Part shown: piece after piece, positions 32,060-41,742 of the stretch
Numbering within the stretch: the stretch's first letter is position 1
How the letters are laid out: each line of letters begins with the position of its first letter
Source: Macrosoma leucophasiata
Taxonomy: Eukaryota > Arthropoda > Insecta > Lepidoptera > Hedylidae
Reading direction: 5' to 3'
Assembly (NCBI GenBank): GCA_036365455.1
Contig: JAWQUS010000030.1
Span: 16,698,001 to 16,762,000, forward strand
Length of the DNA: 64,000 bases
Notes under the pieces: model-generated
What the model saw: the letters and a program-made list of their open reading frames with translations, nothing else
Databases searched by the model: none
Told to the model about the DNA's origin: nothing
Made by a program: the position numbers and the translations under genes

Positions 32060-32418
32060 CTTGCGCGCATGGCCCGGCGGCTGGTGTAGATCGTAAGCGA
32101 TCTACTCGGATAAGCACTACGGGCGCGGTCGGGTAGTGTGATGGGTGACCGCTATAGGCAAATTAAATGCGCGTTTCCGTGCTTCGGAGGGCACGTTAAG
32201 CCGTCGGTCCCGGTTGCTATCGATAAACCTTGTCGGAGGCCTTATGGGCGGTTTGAAAACATCCGACAGCGGGTTGACCACTAACCCACCCACCTCCACC
32301 AATCCGCATTGGAGCAGCGTGGTGGAGTAAGCTCCAGGCCTCCCCCCAAAAAAGGATTGAGACTCGTGCCCAGCAGTGGGACGTATAATGGGTTGCCATT
32401 ATTATTATTATTATTATA
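32060..32418 (+). mobile_element. 5S rRNA-derived SINE (SINE3-like)
   Basis: The head aligns with the 3' two-thirds of insect 5S rRNA: gatctactcggataagcac fits the conserved GATCACCGAAATCAAGCA region, and gggcgcggtc..gatgggtgaccgc fits GAGCGCGGTC..GATGGGTGACCGC. The body continues through cgttaagccgtcggtccc and aatccgcattggagcagcg to cccagcagtgggacgtataa and an (att)n tail. 5S genes carry an internal RNA polymerase III promoter, which explains a 5S head on a retroposon. A 3'-only relative lies at 38189. The 5' limit is approximate. Confidence 0.65.
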
Positions 32419-32508
32419 TAAGGAGTTGTTAGAACAAATATGATTTTATGTGTAATTAAAGTACATAGGTTAAACCATTATTTTTATCATTAGATCATCT
32501 GTACTGTA

Positions 32509-32640
32509 TCTTCCCGCCAGGTCCCTAACGGGGTAGGCAGAAAGTGTAAAGTGCCAGATATTCCGGTCCTCACACACCTCCCGTGCCTCATCTACCATCA
32601 TCATTCTCTTCATACACGCACGCCTATTTACTAAGAAGAT
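32509..32640 (-). pseudogene. LINE-C 3' end
   Basis: Reverse copy of the last 40 codons, from the region before MKRMMMVDEAREVCEDRN to PVRD and the ggcgggaagataca tail. 5'-truncated. Confidence 0.8.
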
Positions 32641-33031
32641 CATCCATATTCATACATTTTCTTTCATTGCATACAACGTGAAATATTGACTGTAAATTAG
32701 GTTGATGTGTTGTCGAAACTAGTTAAAACGAACTTCTAGACAAGTGTTTGCACAACAAACACTAGACTAGCGATAGCGCCTAAAAACACAAGAATAAAAC
32801 GAAGTTAGGGCTTTCGATTAACATGATAGGTATCAGACGCCGCGATAATGCCGGATTAACATTGTAGTAACGTGCTGACTCGTAATCGGTTTAGATATTG
32901 TAAAGATTTACTTCTATAGTAAATGTTTACATTATGTATCCAAACGGTTTTATAGTATTTTTTACTGTTTGGAAAACAATACCTGCAGATACAGATTCAA
33001 ATAATACATTATATAGAATATAGATATCTGT
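32641..33031. other. No gene or repeat seen
   Basis: AT-rich unique-looking sequence. No frame or inverted repeat of note. Confidence 0.3.
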
Positions 33032-33350
33032 TCTGCCTCGGTAGCCTAGTGGTAGCAGGCCACTACTACTACGCAGAGGTCCTGGGTTCGATTCCCGGGT
33101 AGGGGGTTATCAGAGATAATGGTGAAAAAGCCTTTATCTCTGGTTCTATTGGGATTTTTTCCATTTTCTGGAAATTTCCCAGTACCTCAAAGTTTGGTAA
33201 TGTGCCCGGAGATGTCAACAGGCTCGCCACCTGTTACATAGGCCAAAACCGTAACCGTAACCGGCGAATCGTGGGTGTTTGCATGTATGCTTGAATGCAT
33301 GCATTTACCTCTGCCTACCCCTTTGGGGATTACAGGCGTGAAGTTACGTA
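33032..33350 (+). mobile_element. SINE-D, full length
   Basis: Intact tRNA-like head: ctgcctcggtagcctagtgg (A box) and ctgggttcgattcccggg (B box), then the shared body and the ggcgtgaagttacg end. A small ccgtaaccgtaaccgg duplication lies near 33249. Among the best-preserved copies, with 42823. Confidence 0.92.
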
Positions 33351-33699
33351 GATATTTGTTAACGTAACTTTAAGTTTGCATTCCCCAAAGGAGAATTCAG
33401 AAGTTCATGACCACCCACGATTCTGGGGGGATCATGAACAAGATAGGCACTAAAAAGGTATATTATCACCATATCAGTAATTAATAAAAATGCGGGTATG
33501 AAATCCGAGAGTCGCGGGTTCAATCCTCACATAGGCCACGCATATATTTGCATAACTTACAGATACTCGTATTTGTTTCGGATCTTAGTGATTGTGTATT
33601 ACTGTGATTTTAATGTGAGTGATGTGAAGTATAGAAAATTTCGAGTTGATCTTTGTAATAGCATATTTTATTAAAAAAAAAATTACACACATTCTCTCT
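33351..33699. other. No gene seen; possible tRNA-like scrap
   Basis: gagtcgcgggttcaatcctc at 33508-33527 looks like a B box and T arm, but no A box or cloverleaf precedes it at the right distance. Confidence 0.35.
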
Positions 33700-33752
33700 C
33701 TCACACTCTCTGCTTACTCCAAAGGGGACGTTGTCGTGAAGATACATACATA
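33700..33752 (+). pseudogene. LINE-C tail scrap
   Basis: cacactctctgcttactcca then ggacgttgtcgtgaagatac and a catacatatt end. Only the last 50 bp of the element. Confidence 0.6.
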
Positions 33753-34149
33753 TTCTTTTTCCCTCTCGGTCTTTTAGTAAAACATTTAATCGGCGCGCAA
33801 TTTAGTTACATGCCCATCAATGTATAATAACTGTTTGTCAGATACGCGACACGCATAATTTATCAACTGACCTACTTTCCTTTCAGGCGTTCATGTGTGT
33901 TAATATAATATTTTGATTTAATTTTGTTGGAACAATATCGGCGGCTTTATAGTTGACGACCATTGTAATCATTGCAGTAAAGTGATTTTTGCAATATTCA
34001 TCCGCTTGGTGCCTCTTTAGTATACTTACCTTTGTTCGCTGTCTCGATATTTCCTTTTATTTTATTATTTTTTTTTTTTTGTGATTTTATTTTATTAGTG
34101 TACTACACAGCTAAGTACTACATTTATTTCGTACACCCTACCTGCTTCT
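33753..34149. other. No gene seen; acceptor-like site at 33885
   Basis: ctactttcctttcag at 33871-33885 is a good acceptor-like sequence, but the following gcgttcatgtgtgttaa closes quickly in the frames checked. The frame at 34032-34373 is Phe/Tyr-rich chance coding. Confidence 0.35.
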
Positions 34150-34295
34150 TCGTCTTGTATCCTTTTACCAGGTTGCCTGGAAGAAATCGCTGCCTGAGCG
34201 ATAAGGCCGCCTACTGTACCTATTCTGTATTTTATATTTTCTGTGTATTTTCCTGTCAATTGGTGTACAATAAAGCATATATTATTATTAAAGGA
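34150..34295 (+). mobile_element. LINE 3' untranslated end
   Basis: ccaggttgcctggaagaaat, cgctgcctgagcgataaggc and ccgcctactgt lead to ggtgtacaataaagcatat and an (att)n tail. I know this 3' end from many lepidopteran non-LTR copies; the coding part is absent. Confidence 0.6.
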
Positions 34296-34486
34296 CCCAT
34301 CAGACTATCAGCTTTGCAGCCCTTGCTGCAACAAATAGATGAGACGGGTGCCATTTTTCCTGGCTTCATATAACCATACCTTTAATGTTAGTTTGCTCTC
34401 CTCTTTTTTTCTCTCTTTTCTCGTTGTGTGTTGTGTCGTTGTGTGGTGGCAGATAAATAGATGATTTTCTTTCTTTCTTTCTTTAA

Positions 34487-34972
34487 GGTAGGCGTCCACT
34501 TGTCGATATCGCACGCATCGGACGCATCGCATCAAACGGATAAATTTTTCACAGTGCGTCCACTGTATTGGCAGCGTACGGATTACGGATGCCAGTTAAT
34601 TCGGATTTTTGTAGTGAGCGCACGTGTGGACTCTGTGAGAATGGAGGAGAACCATTAACAACAAGTCGTAGTTTTCATTGTAGCTTGTTTGTTAACAGAA
34701 GAGGAAGAATTGGAAAAGAAGATAACATAGTGTCTGGATACTTTACACAACATATTCAAGAAGCGGTGCGTCCACTAAAGGCATTCCGTATGACGTCATC
34801 GGCACGCATCGCAAAAGTTGCCTCTAGGAGCAACGGTGTCGGCATTACCGATGTGCGATGCGTACGATGCGGACAGGTGGACGCACTTATATGAGTTACT
34901 ATACAAAGAATACTACGATCCGTTGCGTGCGATGCGTCCGATGCGTACGATACCGACAAGTGGACGCTTACC
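34487..34972. mobile_element. Non-autonomous DNA transposon, about 58-bp TIRs
   Basis: 486 bp flanked by tttaa on both sides (34482-34486, 34973-34977). Left ggtaggcgtccacttgtcga and the inverse of the right end, ggtaagcgtccacttgtcgg, stay paired through gcatcggacgcatcgca. Subterminal gcgtccact, gcgatgcgt and tggacgcac words repeat inside. The interior has short open frames (34568-34894) without a transposase motif. TIR start and AT-rich target point to a PIF/Harbinger-like source. Confidence 0.88.
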
Positions 34973-35103
34973 TTTAATCAGGTTTCTACTGATAGACTTT
35001 CGAGTTCGATATCATAACAAACAGTGCGTGTTAGATTTCCCCAATTTTTTCCCATGTGGATCTTCTGAAAAGATGTTCCACAAATCTCAGGTACTGACAT
35101 GAA

Positions 35104-35300
35104 AACCAAGATTGACCTACCATGACCAAATAGGTCGAGTACTGTCTGATGGTGGGGTCAAAACTCTTAGGAATCGGTGTGCATGTGTGAAGAGAATTAT
35201 GAATGTAGATGAGGCACGGGAGGTGTGTCAGGACCGGGGTATCTGGCGCTCCACACTCTCTGTCTACCCCGTTAGGGACCTGGCGTGAAGAAGATACATC
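35104..35300 (+). pseudogene. LINE-C ORF C-terminus
   Basis: From the RLTYHDQIGRVLSDGG region (here KPRLTYHDQIGRVL) to VYPVRDLA and stop, then tgaagaagatacat. Open but truncated. Confidence 0.83.
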
Positions 35301-36003
35301 TCTATATGCTGTAGTAGTCGCTTACCTTCCCTGAGCAGTGTACATTTGCTTGCCACTACATTACTATTACACTAAAACCAATCTATACATTTTCACTCAG
35401 CGGTGTCATAGCTACTATTCAGTATAAACTTGTAACATAATCTTAAAACAAGTATTTATGTACAGTCAGGAAACTCTCCGCTTATCGATTATCAATCAAA
35501 TACAGCTTTTATTACCGTCGCAAAAGGTCCCCGTGAGATCAAGCGACAGTTCTCTGATAGTACGTACAAGCACACTATCAGCTGTTTCACCTAATTGTTG
35601 TGGGCGAGGCTTATCAATGCGATACGATACCGTTGCTCAGGTACATTGATAACAACGACAGTCGACCGCGACGCTTCCCGCGATATATCTGTTTTTATAC
35701 AATTACAACATCGATTTGGTCCCGATTCGATATCCTGTAAACATGAAAAAATAAATATCGAATAATTTGTGTAAGTTCGAATACGCGTACGGAATATACT
35801 GGCCGACGATAATGACAATATTTTTTGTTCAAATCTAGAATGCTGTTATTTTTTTAAATAAATCGATTTTCTTTTTTTGGCGCTGTCTAGTGATGTGATA
35901 AGTTGACAGATGCAGTTCATTGTTGTAGATCAAACCTTATCCCGTGCTGTCTAGTGATGTGAGGGATGTGAATTGTGGATGTGGATTGATTGTTGCGTGT
36001 AAA
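35301..36003. other. No repeat seen; upstream of candidate exon
   Basis: Mostly unique-looking. gctgtctagtgatgtga occurs at 35883 and 35947, a 64-bp tandem pair just upstream of the candidate exon at 36004. A TCATTG word at 35917 is a weak initiator match with no DPE at the right distance. Confidence 0.35.
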
Positions 36004-36109
36004 ATGCGTGGTTTTTGGACGGATATGCTGCAGGCGGCCGCTACCCACCCGTTGACATCTGTGCCCGGTGATCTTCTGTCTCCTTTCGATCTGGGTAGCT
36101 CGGATGCAT
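36004..36109 (+). CDS. Candidate first coding exon, unrecognised protein
   Basis: ATG at 36004 (gtaaaATGCG) opens 35 codons: MRGFWTDMLQAAATHPL, then TSVPGDLLSPFDLGSSDA. The region is clearly GC-richer than its flanks. At 36110 a donor-like gttagtac follows gcat; unspliced, a stop comes at 36112. Spliced, the exon ends in phase 1, the same as the candidates at 30606 and 45015. No overlap with any repeat family. The peptide has no signal sequence or membrane segment, and I cannot place it in a family. Confidence 0.42.
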
Positions 36110-36183
36110 GTTAGTACAACACTATTATTGTTTACGTTTTAATGTAGCAATCAAGGAATTTGACTTTTTAAAGGCTGGATGTA

Positions 36184-36550
36184 ACGGTCTCTGCAGTTCA
36201 CATTGAAGTTAAGTGTAGTGTAATATGTATGTTAGTTTAAAGGTATATATTTGTATGGGCCTATTGTTTTACTTTTAGTGTTGAATTGTTGCCTAAAATA
36301 AACAAATAAAAAAATTAATTAAGTAATGACTGCAGCCATAAGACCAGAGGCCAAAATGCAGATGCGTTGCCACTCCTGAGACTGTGAAAGTTGAGCTGTT
36401 ATGTCTCTGTGAAAGTTATTACGGGGCCATACATTACCATCTAACCGGAACATGATAGCGCTGAACACTACAATTTGGCGGCATACAGATTTAGTAACGC
36501 GGTGGTGCCAACGCGAGCTCGAAGTCCTACGCTGGAACTCTACCACCACT
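36184..36550 (-). mobile_element. SINE-A interrupted by a retroposed insert
   Basis: Left piece 36184-36216 (gcagttcacattgaagttaa) and right piece 36317-36550 (aagtaatgactgcagcc to ctctaccaccact) form one copy. The insert of about 105 bp ends in aaataaacaaataaaaaaa and is bordered by ttaagt on both sides, as expected of a 5'-truncated LINE tail. Confidence 0.8.
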
Positions 36551-36559
36551 GAATTTGTT

Positions 36560-36590
36560 CGTAAGTCAGCTCCCCCTGAGCTGACTTACG
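36560..36590. other. Perfect 13-bp stem hairpin
   Basis: cgtaagtcagctc pairs exactly with gagctgacttacg around a five-base loop. It begins ten bases after the SINE-A end. Could be the end of a mobile element, or chance. Confidence 0.6.
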
Positions 36591-36678
36591 TATACTCAAC
36601 TTTTTATGCTATGTGTCAAATAAACGTTATTTTTTCTTTCGTACGTTACAGAGCTTTCAAATTAGATTTACTATAGTC

Positions 36679-36719
36679 ATAAGCACCACGTAAACATCAT
36701 TAGTTTACGTGGTGTTTAT
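36679..36719. other. 17-bp stem hairpin
   Basis: ataagcaccacgtaaac pairs with gtttacgtggtgtttat (one G.T) around a seven-base loop, about 90 bp from the hairpin at 36560. The free energy should be strong, but no precursor-like extended stem is visible. Confidence 0.6.
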
Positions 36720-37179
36720 GAAGTATAATAAATCTCATTACGTAGGTATAACATAGCGATTGTCGCAGCCGCAATCACTCATGAGTTGATTGATACACAG
36801 TCGCTAGGATTATTTGGGATAAGACATAAATAGCTCAATGTATTATGCGGAACAATAACTGAGTAGGAACTATTGCGTACATGTAATTTGCATATTAGTA
36901 TACGTCACTACATAGTTGAGTTATAAATATTATAATAGTTAATAATAGTTCAGCTCATGAATATGAACATTTAACAAATTTATAAATGTTTTAAATCGAT
37001 TTTTTATATGTATTGATTGTTTTAGATCGTTGTTTAATAAAACTATTTACTATTTTTATTACTGACAAGCGAACCGCCGCGGTTTCACTTGAGTTTCAAT
37101 TCCGTTTCATTTGAGAAAAAAAAAAAGAAAAGGTGAATTGAAATATTTTTTTATAGAATTTTCTTATTAACAATATATG
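36720..37179. other. No gene seen
   Basis: AT-rich unique-looking DNA with an A-run at 37117. Confidence 0.3.
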
Positions 37180-37320
37180 ATTTTGTAGCTGACTAAAATA
37201 AATAATATTCTGTGTGGTAATACAAGTTACTACGTTTCATGAAAATCGGTTCAGCAGTTTTTGCGTGAAAGAGTAACAAACAAACAAACATACAAACTTT
37301 CGCATTTATAATATTAGTAT
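37180..37320 (-). mobile_element. Lep1-like Helitron copy, 5' part
   Basis: Reverse: catgaaaatcggttcagcag, tttttgcgtgaaagagtaac, an aacaaacaaacatac run and tcgcatttataatattagta. The CTAGT tail side is shortened to gtagctgacta. Confidence 0.78.
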
Positions 37321-37736
37321 GATTTAGTATGGATTGCAAAAAGTATAAAAAATTCGTAAAACTTTTTTTTTACAAAATTATCGCACCCATAATCGAACAT
37401 GCTAATCACAACAATTCATTTTAATTGACTCAATAGTAATTTACTAGAATTTTGATACTTTCATTCCATTTGTTTATTCTTAGAAATATTATCCAATGAT
37501 GTCATATTATTGAACAGCTATGGAGAATGTATTACGTGTTCATGTCTGTACTTTAAATAATAATTTGCGGGTCATACAAAAACTGTGAAAAGCAGACTTT
37601 ATCGCTATACAAATAAGGCACCAACGTGATCGACCGCACATTTCGATAGGTATATCTCTGATATAAATTACTGATTTATTTGATTATGATGTCACCTAAA
37701 ATACTTTTCGTTTTTATGCATGCATGTTTATCTTTC
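37321..37736. other. No gene seen
   Basis: AT-rich unique-looking sequence, no repeat ends recognised. Confidence 0.3.
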
Positions 37737-38176
37737 TTAAGGTGGTAAACAAGCATCAGATCAAAAATCAGAGGTCAAAATGCAGATGGTAGTGTTCAGC
37801 ACTATCGTGTTCCGGTCAGGTGGTAATGTACGGCCCTGTAATTTCCGGCACAGAGGCACAACACCTTAGGCCTCAGGAGTGGTAACGCATCTGCATTTTG
37901 ACCTTGGTCTTTGTGTGGGTGCCTATAGGCCGCAGTCATCACATAACATCAATGTGAACTGCATGCTTGTCTGCCACTTACATTGCGTAAAGAAAAGATG
38001 CGTTGCCACCCCCGAGATCTTAGTTGTTTTGTCTCAATTATAGTTGTTATGGAGCCATACATTACCATCTAACCGGAACACGATAGTGCTGAACACTACC
38101 ATTTGGCGGAAGATAGATTAGGTAATGCGGTGGTGCCTACGCCCTGGAGCTCCTGCACTGTAACTCTACCACCAGT
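37737..38176 (-). mobile_element. SINE-A (variant subfamily) holding another SINE-A
   Basis: Outer copy in two pieces: 37737-37786 (aaggtggtaaacaagcatc to aatgcagatg) and 37995-38176 (agatgcgttgccacccccg to ctctaccaccagt). The word agatg is duplicated at the two junctions, showing insertion of the inner copy. Confidence 0.88.
37787..37994 (+). mobile_element. SINE-A, 5'-truncated, nested
   Basis: Starts inside the consensus at gtagtgttcagcactatcgt and runs to the 3' end acattgcgtaaagaaa. The 5' truncation, A-rich end and short target duplication together support target-primed retroposition of SINE-A. Confidence 0.88.
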
Positions 38177-38188
38177 CTGTCATGTTAA

Positions 38189-38298
38189 TAATAATAATGG
38201 CAACCCATTATACGTCCCACTGCTGGGCACGAGCCCCGCACCTTTTTTTTGCCTTGAGCTAATCCACCACGCTGCTCCAATGCGGATTGGTGGAGATG
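38189..38298 (-). mobile_element. 5S-SINE 3' end
   Basis: Reverse copy of the last 110 bp of the element at 32060: taataataataatggcaacc, cccactgctgggcacgag and ccaatgcggattgg. It lies twelve bases from the end of SINE-A. Confidence 0.75.
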
Positions 38299-39041
38299 TT
38301 ACATCGTTATAAATAAATGTTCTTTCTTTCTTGCTTTTCTTCCTTTCTTTTATTGTACCGACATTTATACCATTCTACCAGACTTCACTACCAAATGAAA
38401 TAAACCTTCCTCTTGAGAAACAGTCGTACATCAAACGCTAGAAAGGTATCCCGTCGTGTCGCTCCGGAAATAGGGATGCTAACGATACGTGTTACAGAAA
38501 CATCGATAAATTGACTAGAAAATAGATACATCTCTAAAACATCGATATTTCTCTAAAAATATCTGAGCTCGTACCATTATGGCTTATTGCGTTTCAATTT
38601 CAGCCGAAAGACGTCTATTGCTGGACAAAATCCTCGCCCAAAGATGCCCACAGTTGTGCAAATTCAGGGAATATATGACTTAATCTTGGCATGCGGATTG
38701 TATTAAACGGTAACGCGAAGCTTACTCAATCACTCCAAGCGATTACAGTTGCGGTAGTTCTATCGCTGGATGCTGCCCATCCCGAGTTATTGCACTTACG
38801 CAGTATTGGAATGGTTTATAAAAGAAAAATAATTTTTATTCCGACTAAGATTTTATTTTTGAAAAGTCAATAAGAATCATTAATTACCTCGAGTGAATAA
38901 CTATTACATAAAGTAAAACAGATATTATGGTAACTAAAATAGTGATAAAAAACTTACAGTTATCATAAAAATTTCAATTCCTTCCTTCCAAAAATTAGAT
39001 AAGAAGAAAAAGAAAAAAATATTCGTGAATACAAAATCTAA
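38299..39041. other. No gene seen; LINE scrap at 38607-38670
   Basis: ccgaaagacgtctattgctg with gacaaaatcctcgcccaaag recalls the ctgctggacaaaggcctcc block at 9110. Clustered atcgat words lie at 38502-38555. Confidence 0.4.
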
Positions 39042-39290
39042 GTTACTTACTCAGCAGAGTTCCAAGTGCAGTCACTACTGAGAAGAACTCCGCTACCCAA
39101 CAAACTCAGTAGGAGCTCTTTTAAACCCTTAACCGCCATTGTTCGGTTATCTGCCCGTAACCACGGTAGCTGGAATGCGACCCAAGCATCGGGTGAAGGA
39201 AGAAGTTGGGAGTATTATGTACGCGAGAAAATCTGCGAATTTAATATAATTTTTACATGTTGGAAGCTCGCGAAATTGTTATCTAGTATT
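39042..39290 (+). pseudogene. Mitochondrial-presequence-like frame
   Basis: Open frame without a usable ATG (GTG at 39066), reading QSLLRRTPLPNKLSRSSF then KPLTAIVRLSARNHGSWN. It is rich in Arg, Ser and Leu without acidic residues, like a mitochondrial import presequence, and ARNHGSWN recalls the N-terminus of complex I subunit NDUFB8. After this the resemblance stops (ATQASGEGRSWEYY). It may be a retroposed or captured 5' end whose start codon has mutated. The family suggestion is from memory and tentative. Confidence 0.3.
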
Positions 39291-39300
39291 TAAGAAATTA

Positions 39301-39600
39301 AAGAAAAAATGGAAAGAAAAATTTGACTTCGGGCAGGAATTGAACCTGCGACCTCAGGATAACCAGTCAAGCCGCTTAACCACTAAGCTACCGAAGACCC
39401 ACACCGATCCTTCCCTTTTTGATTTTTAACCGATTTTACAGTCGGTGAACGACATCGATTGAAAACTAATCAATAGCTATACAACCGATATGATAGACTT
39501 TGCAGTTTATTGCGTTAAGATGTCGCTGTGCCCTTCATAATTGTACTATTTTATTTTTCGCAATAACACATATGTACACATGCTAGTATTACCTAGGTTT
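39301..39600 (-). repeat. Unit B2 (tRNA-like plus spacer)
   Basis: Diverged relative of unit B: the same aaaaatggaaagaaaaattt tail, a different tRNA-like sequence, then a spacer matching B (cgatatgatagactttgcag, tttattgcgttaaga, ttcgcaataacacat). The extra catcgattgaaaac and cagtcggtgaacgac segment recurs at 57533. Confidence 0.75.
39325..39398 (-). tRNA. tRNA-like sequence of unit B2
   Basis: On the minus strand gtcttcggtagcttagtggt (A box) and gcaggttcaattcctgc (T arm, B box) with an acceptor of six pairs and one mismatch. The anticodon arm pairs poorly, so no anticodon is assigned. Shares its 3' flank with unit B, so it is a repeat-borne tRNA relative, not a clear tRNA gene. Confidence 0.45.
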
Positions 39601-39689
39601 TTGGCAGAGCAACAGATAGGTATTCGAAAAAAACTCTGTTTTACACGATCACCGAGCCACCGATTTTAGTAACATAAATGAATCGATAA

Positions 39690-39892
39690 ATAATAAATAA
39701 ATAAAATAAAATCCCCACAGTAGGTATAAACCTGTGTCGTGGGTGCCGTTGTACACATACAACACATACACAAACACCCAGACCCGAAACAAAATATCTG
39801 TAGGCCATACAAACATTTGTCCCGGTGCGGGGATCGAACCCGCGACCCTTCGAATCAAACGGTCATCTCACACCGCTGGACTAACCGGGTCG
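39690..39892 (-). mobile_element. SINE-E, full length
   Basis: The tRNA-like head is at right: gacccggttagtccagcgg with B box gcgggttcgatccccgc and acceptor-like cccggt/accggg. The body has tatttgtttcgggtctgggt and acaacggcacccacgacac, and ends in an aataaata tail. Confidence 0.88.
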
Positions 39893-40734
39893 TCAAATTA
39901 ATGTTTATCTTTGCAATATTTCCATCCCTACTCGGAGCAACCCTATCGCGACGGAAGCGGAAACAAGGTATGTCGGGTGATAATGAACGTGAGCATCAAA
40001 TCGATTCCGTTCGGCGGTGCGCACAATTGCATCTGATCCTAAATTTAAATGATAGTATGCGACTAATTCCAATTTAATTAATGTTCATTTGTAAAGCTGG
40101 TTATCGATTTTAATCGGGACGGTTTCAAATGGAATTGTTTAAAGTTTTGTTTAAATGATTATGTGCGTGTAAGGTTATTTTTTCTATTTTGCCAAAACAA
40201 AGCGAGAATGAGCAGAGGATGCGCGCGTACGGCACTCGGGAAAAGATTGTCCCGCACTTGTCGAATCTGGTGACGTGACGTCTCGGATCAGGATATGATA
40301 CGGTGGTAAAAGTAGTGACATGACTCAAAATTCATTTATGTCTAGTAAAAAGAAGTTTTAAAGAAATTCTGTTATTCTATTTTAAGCATTTGTTCATGAT
40401 AGTTTTACGATGGAATTTAACTACCACGCAGATACGTTGTTGCAAATCGTATGAAGAATATGAAGGAAATTATTTTTATTTTAAAGGTTAACTTTATTTT
40501 TCATTCTTTCATCATTCTATCTAATATGATTCAACTCCGAATATCATTATTTTTAAATCTTTTAATCCCATTTACAAGTAGCTTTCATATGAAATTATAA
40601 AAAGAATGACTTCAAGCGACATAAAGGTTTACATTACAACGGTAAATATGGTCGTTAAGTTTTCTTAAAATTTCGATTTTTTTGCGCAATCGTCTATTTT
40701 TTTTTCTGTTATACTAACTTTTTTTTATACTTAC
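39893..40734. other. No gene seen; worn duplication with 40967
   Basis: 40078-40160 (taatgttcatttgtaaagc, tcgattttaatcgggacgg) is echoed at 40967-41045 (taatgttaatttgaaaagcg, cggttttaatcgggccgg). Confidence 0.45.
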
Positions 40735-40852
40735 TTTTCCGGACAGTTATAAATACGACACAAAAAGGATTAGCAAAATCGGTCTAGCCGTTTCGAGTTT
40801 CGCGCTTAGCAACACATTTAACGATTCAATTTTATTTACATAGATTATTAAG
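40735..40852 (-). mobile_element. Lep1-like fragment
   Basis: caaaatcggtctagccgttt, cgagtttcgcgcttagcaac and a ttttatttacatagatt end fit the tail of the 12226/46563 subfamily. The beginning is lost. Confidence 0.5.
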
Positions 40853-41059
40853 ACTTATTTTAAGGCTACCTTGACTTCCGTTGTACGTGAAAAGAATAAC
40901 GGCAACCGCATGTAAATAAATGTAACTGAAATTATATTCAATGTTACAGCGAATGCAGATCTATTTAATGTTAATTTGAAAAGCGGACGATCGGTTTTAA
41001 TCGGGCCGGGTACAAATTGAATTGTCGTTAGCTGTGTATGAATTGTGAAAATGTTATAT

Positions 41060-41395
41060 ATTTTTTTATTAGAACGAAGTTCCTTGTCGCGCGGTACGCT
41101 GGCTAAGGGGGCTAGGCGAGCGTCATGGAATCCTCACGACACTTTTGCTATAGTGCGTAGTGCTCGGAGAGGGGGCAGGCTGGATTCGACTTATTCGTTC
41201 ACTCTCTTTCTCTCTCTCGACAGTGACAAGCCACGCGACGCGCGCGTTATCTGTGTATGCGTACATTGTTTTGTCGTGTTCGTGTGTATGTAGTTTTAGT
41301 TATTTTTAATATTTATAAAAATAAACAATGGATTGTGAAAGTGATTTATTGGAAGTTGAAGAGGAACTTCGTTCCTATCGGGAGTCCCACATGTG
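41060..41395. mobile_element. Possible transposon with gaacgaagttcc ends
   Basis: agaacgaagttccttg at 41069 is inverted as gaggaacttcgttccta at 41362. The interior is GC-rich with a ctctctttctctctctcg run, and an ATG frame (41329) runs 19 codons to cacatgtga. The frame 41045-41293 spans it. Known ends are not certain. Confidence 0.35.
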
Positions 41396-41418
41396 ACACC
41401 TCAGACAGTTTTTAACCG

Positions 41419-41560
41419 AGTTCAGAAAACGAGAAGGTTCTCAATTCGGCCAGTATTTTTTTTTTTTAATGTATGTACGCGAATTTCGCCGAGATTTCTG
41501 GACCGATTTACGTAGTTCTTGATTTCGTATAGTCGTGTAATAATTTTGTATCGACACACC
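41419..41560. repeat. Repeat J (gttctcaattcggcc type)
   Basis: ttaaccgagttcagaaaacg with agaaggttctcaattcggcc and a T-run recurs at 62142-62188 (ttaaccgactttgaaaaaaa, ggttcccaattcgtccgg). A common lepidopteran word of unknown class. Confidence 0.5.
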
Positions 41561-41742
41561 TAAACAATTTAAATTAGGTATCTAATTGTCACGAAGCTAA
41601 AAGAGTCAGATTTTACAAACTTAACAGATATGTTCTTAGGTTTTCGCGAGTTATACTCATTGAAATAAAACGGTCGGGTCGGGGTGATTTTAAAAATCAT
41701 TTTAGTTTAATATACGCGAGATAAATCCGTAAAAATAGTTTT

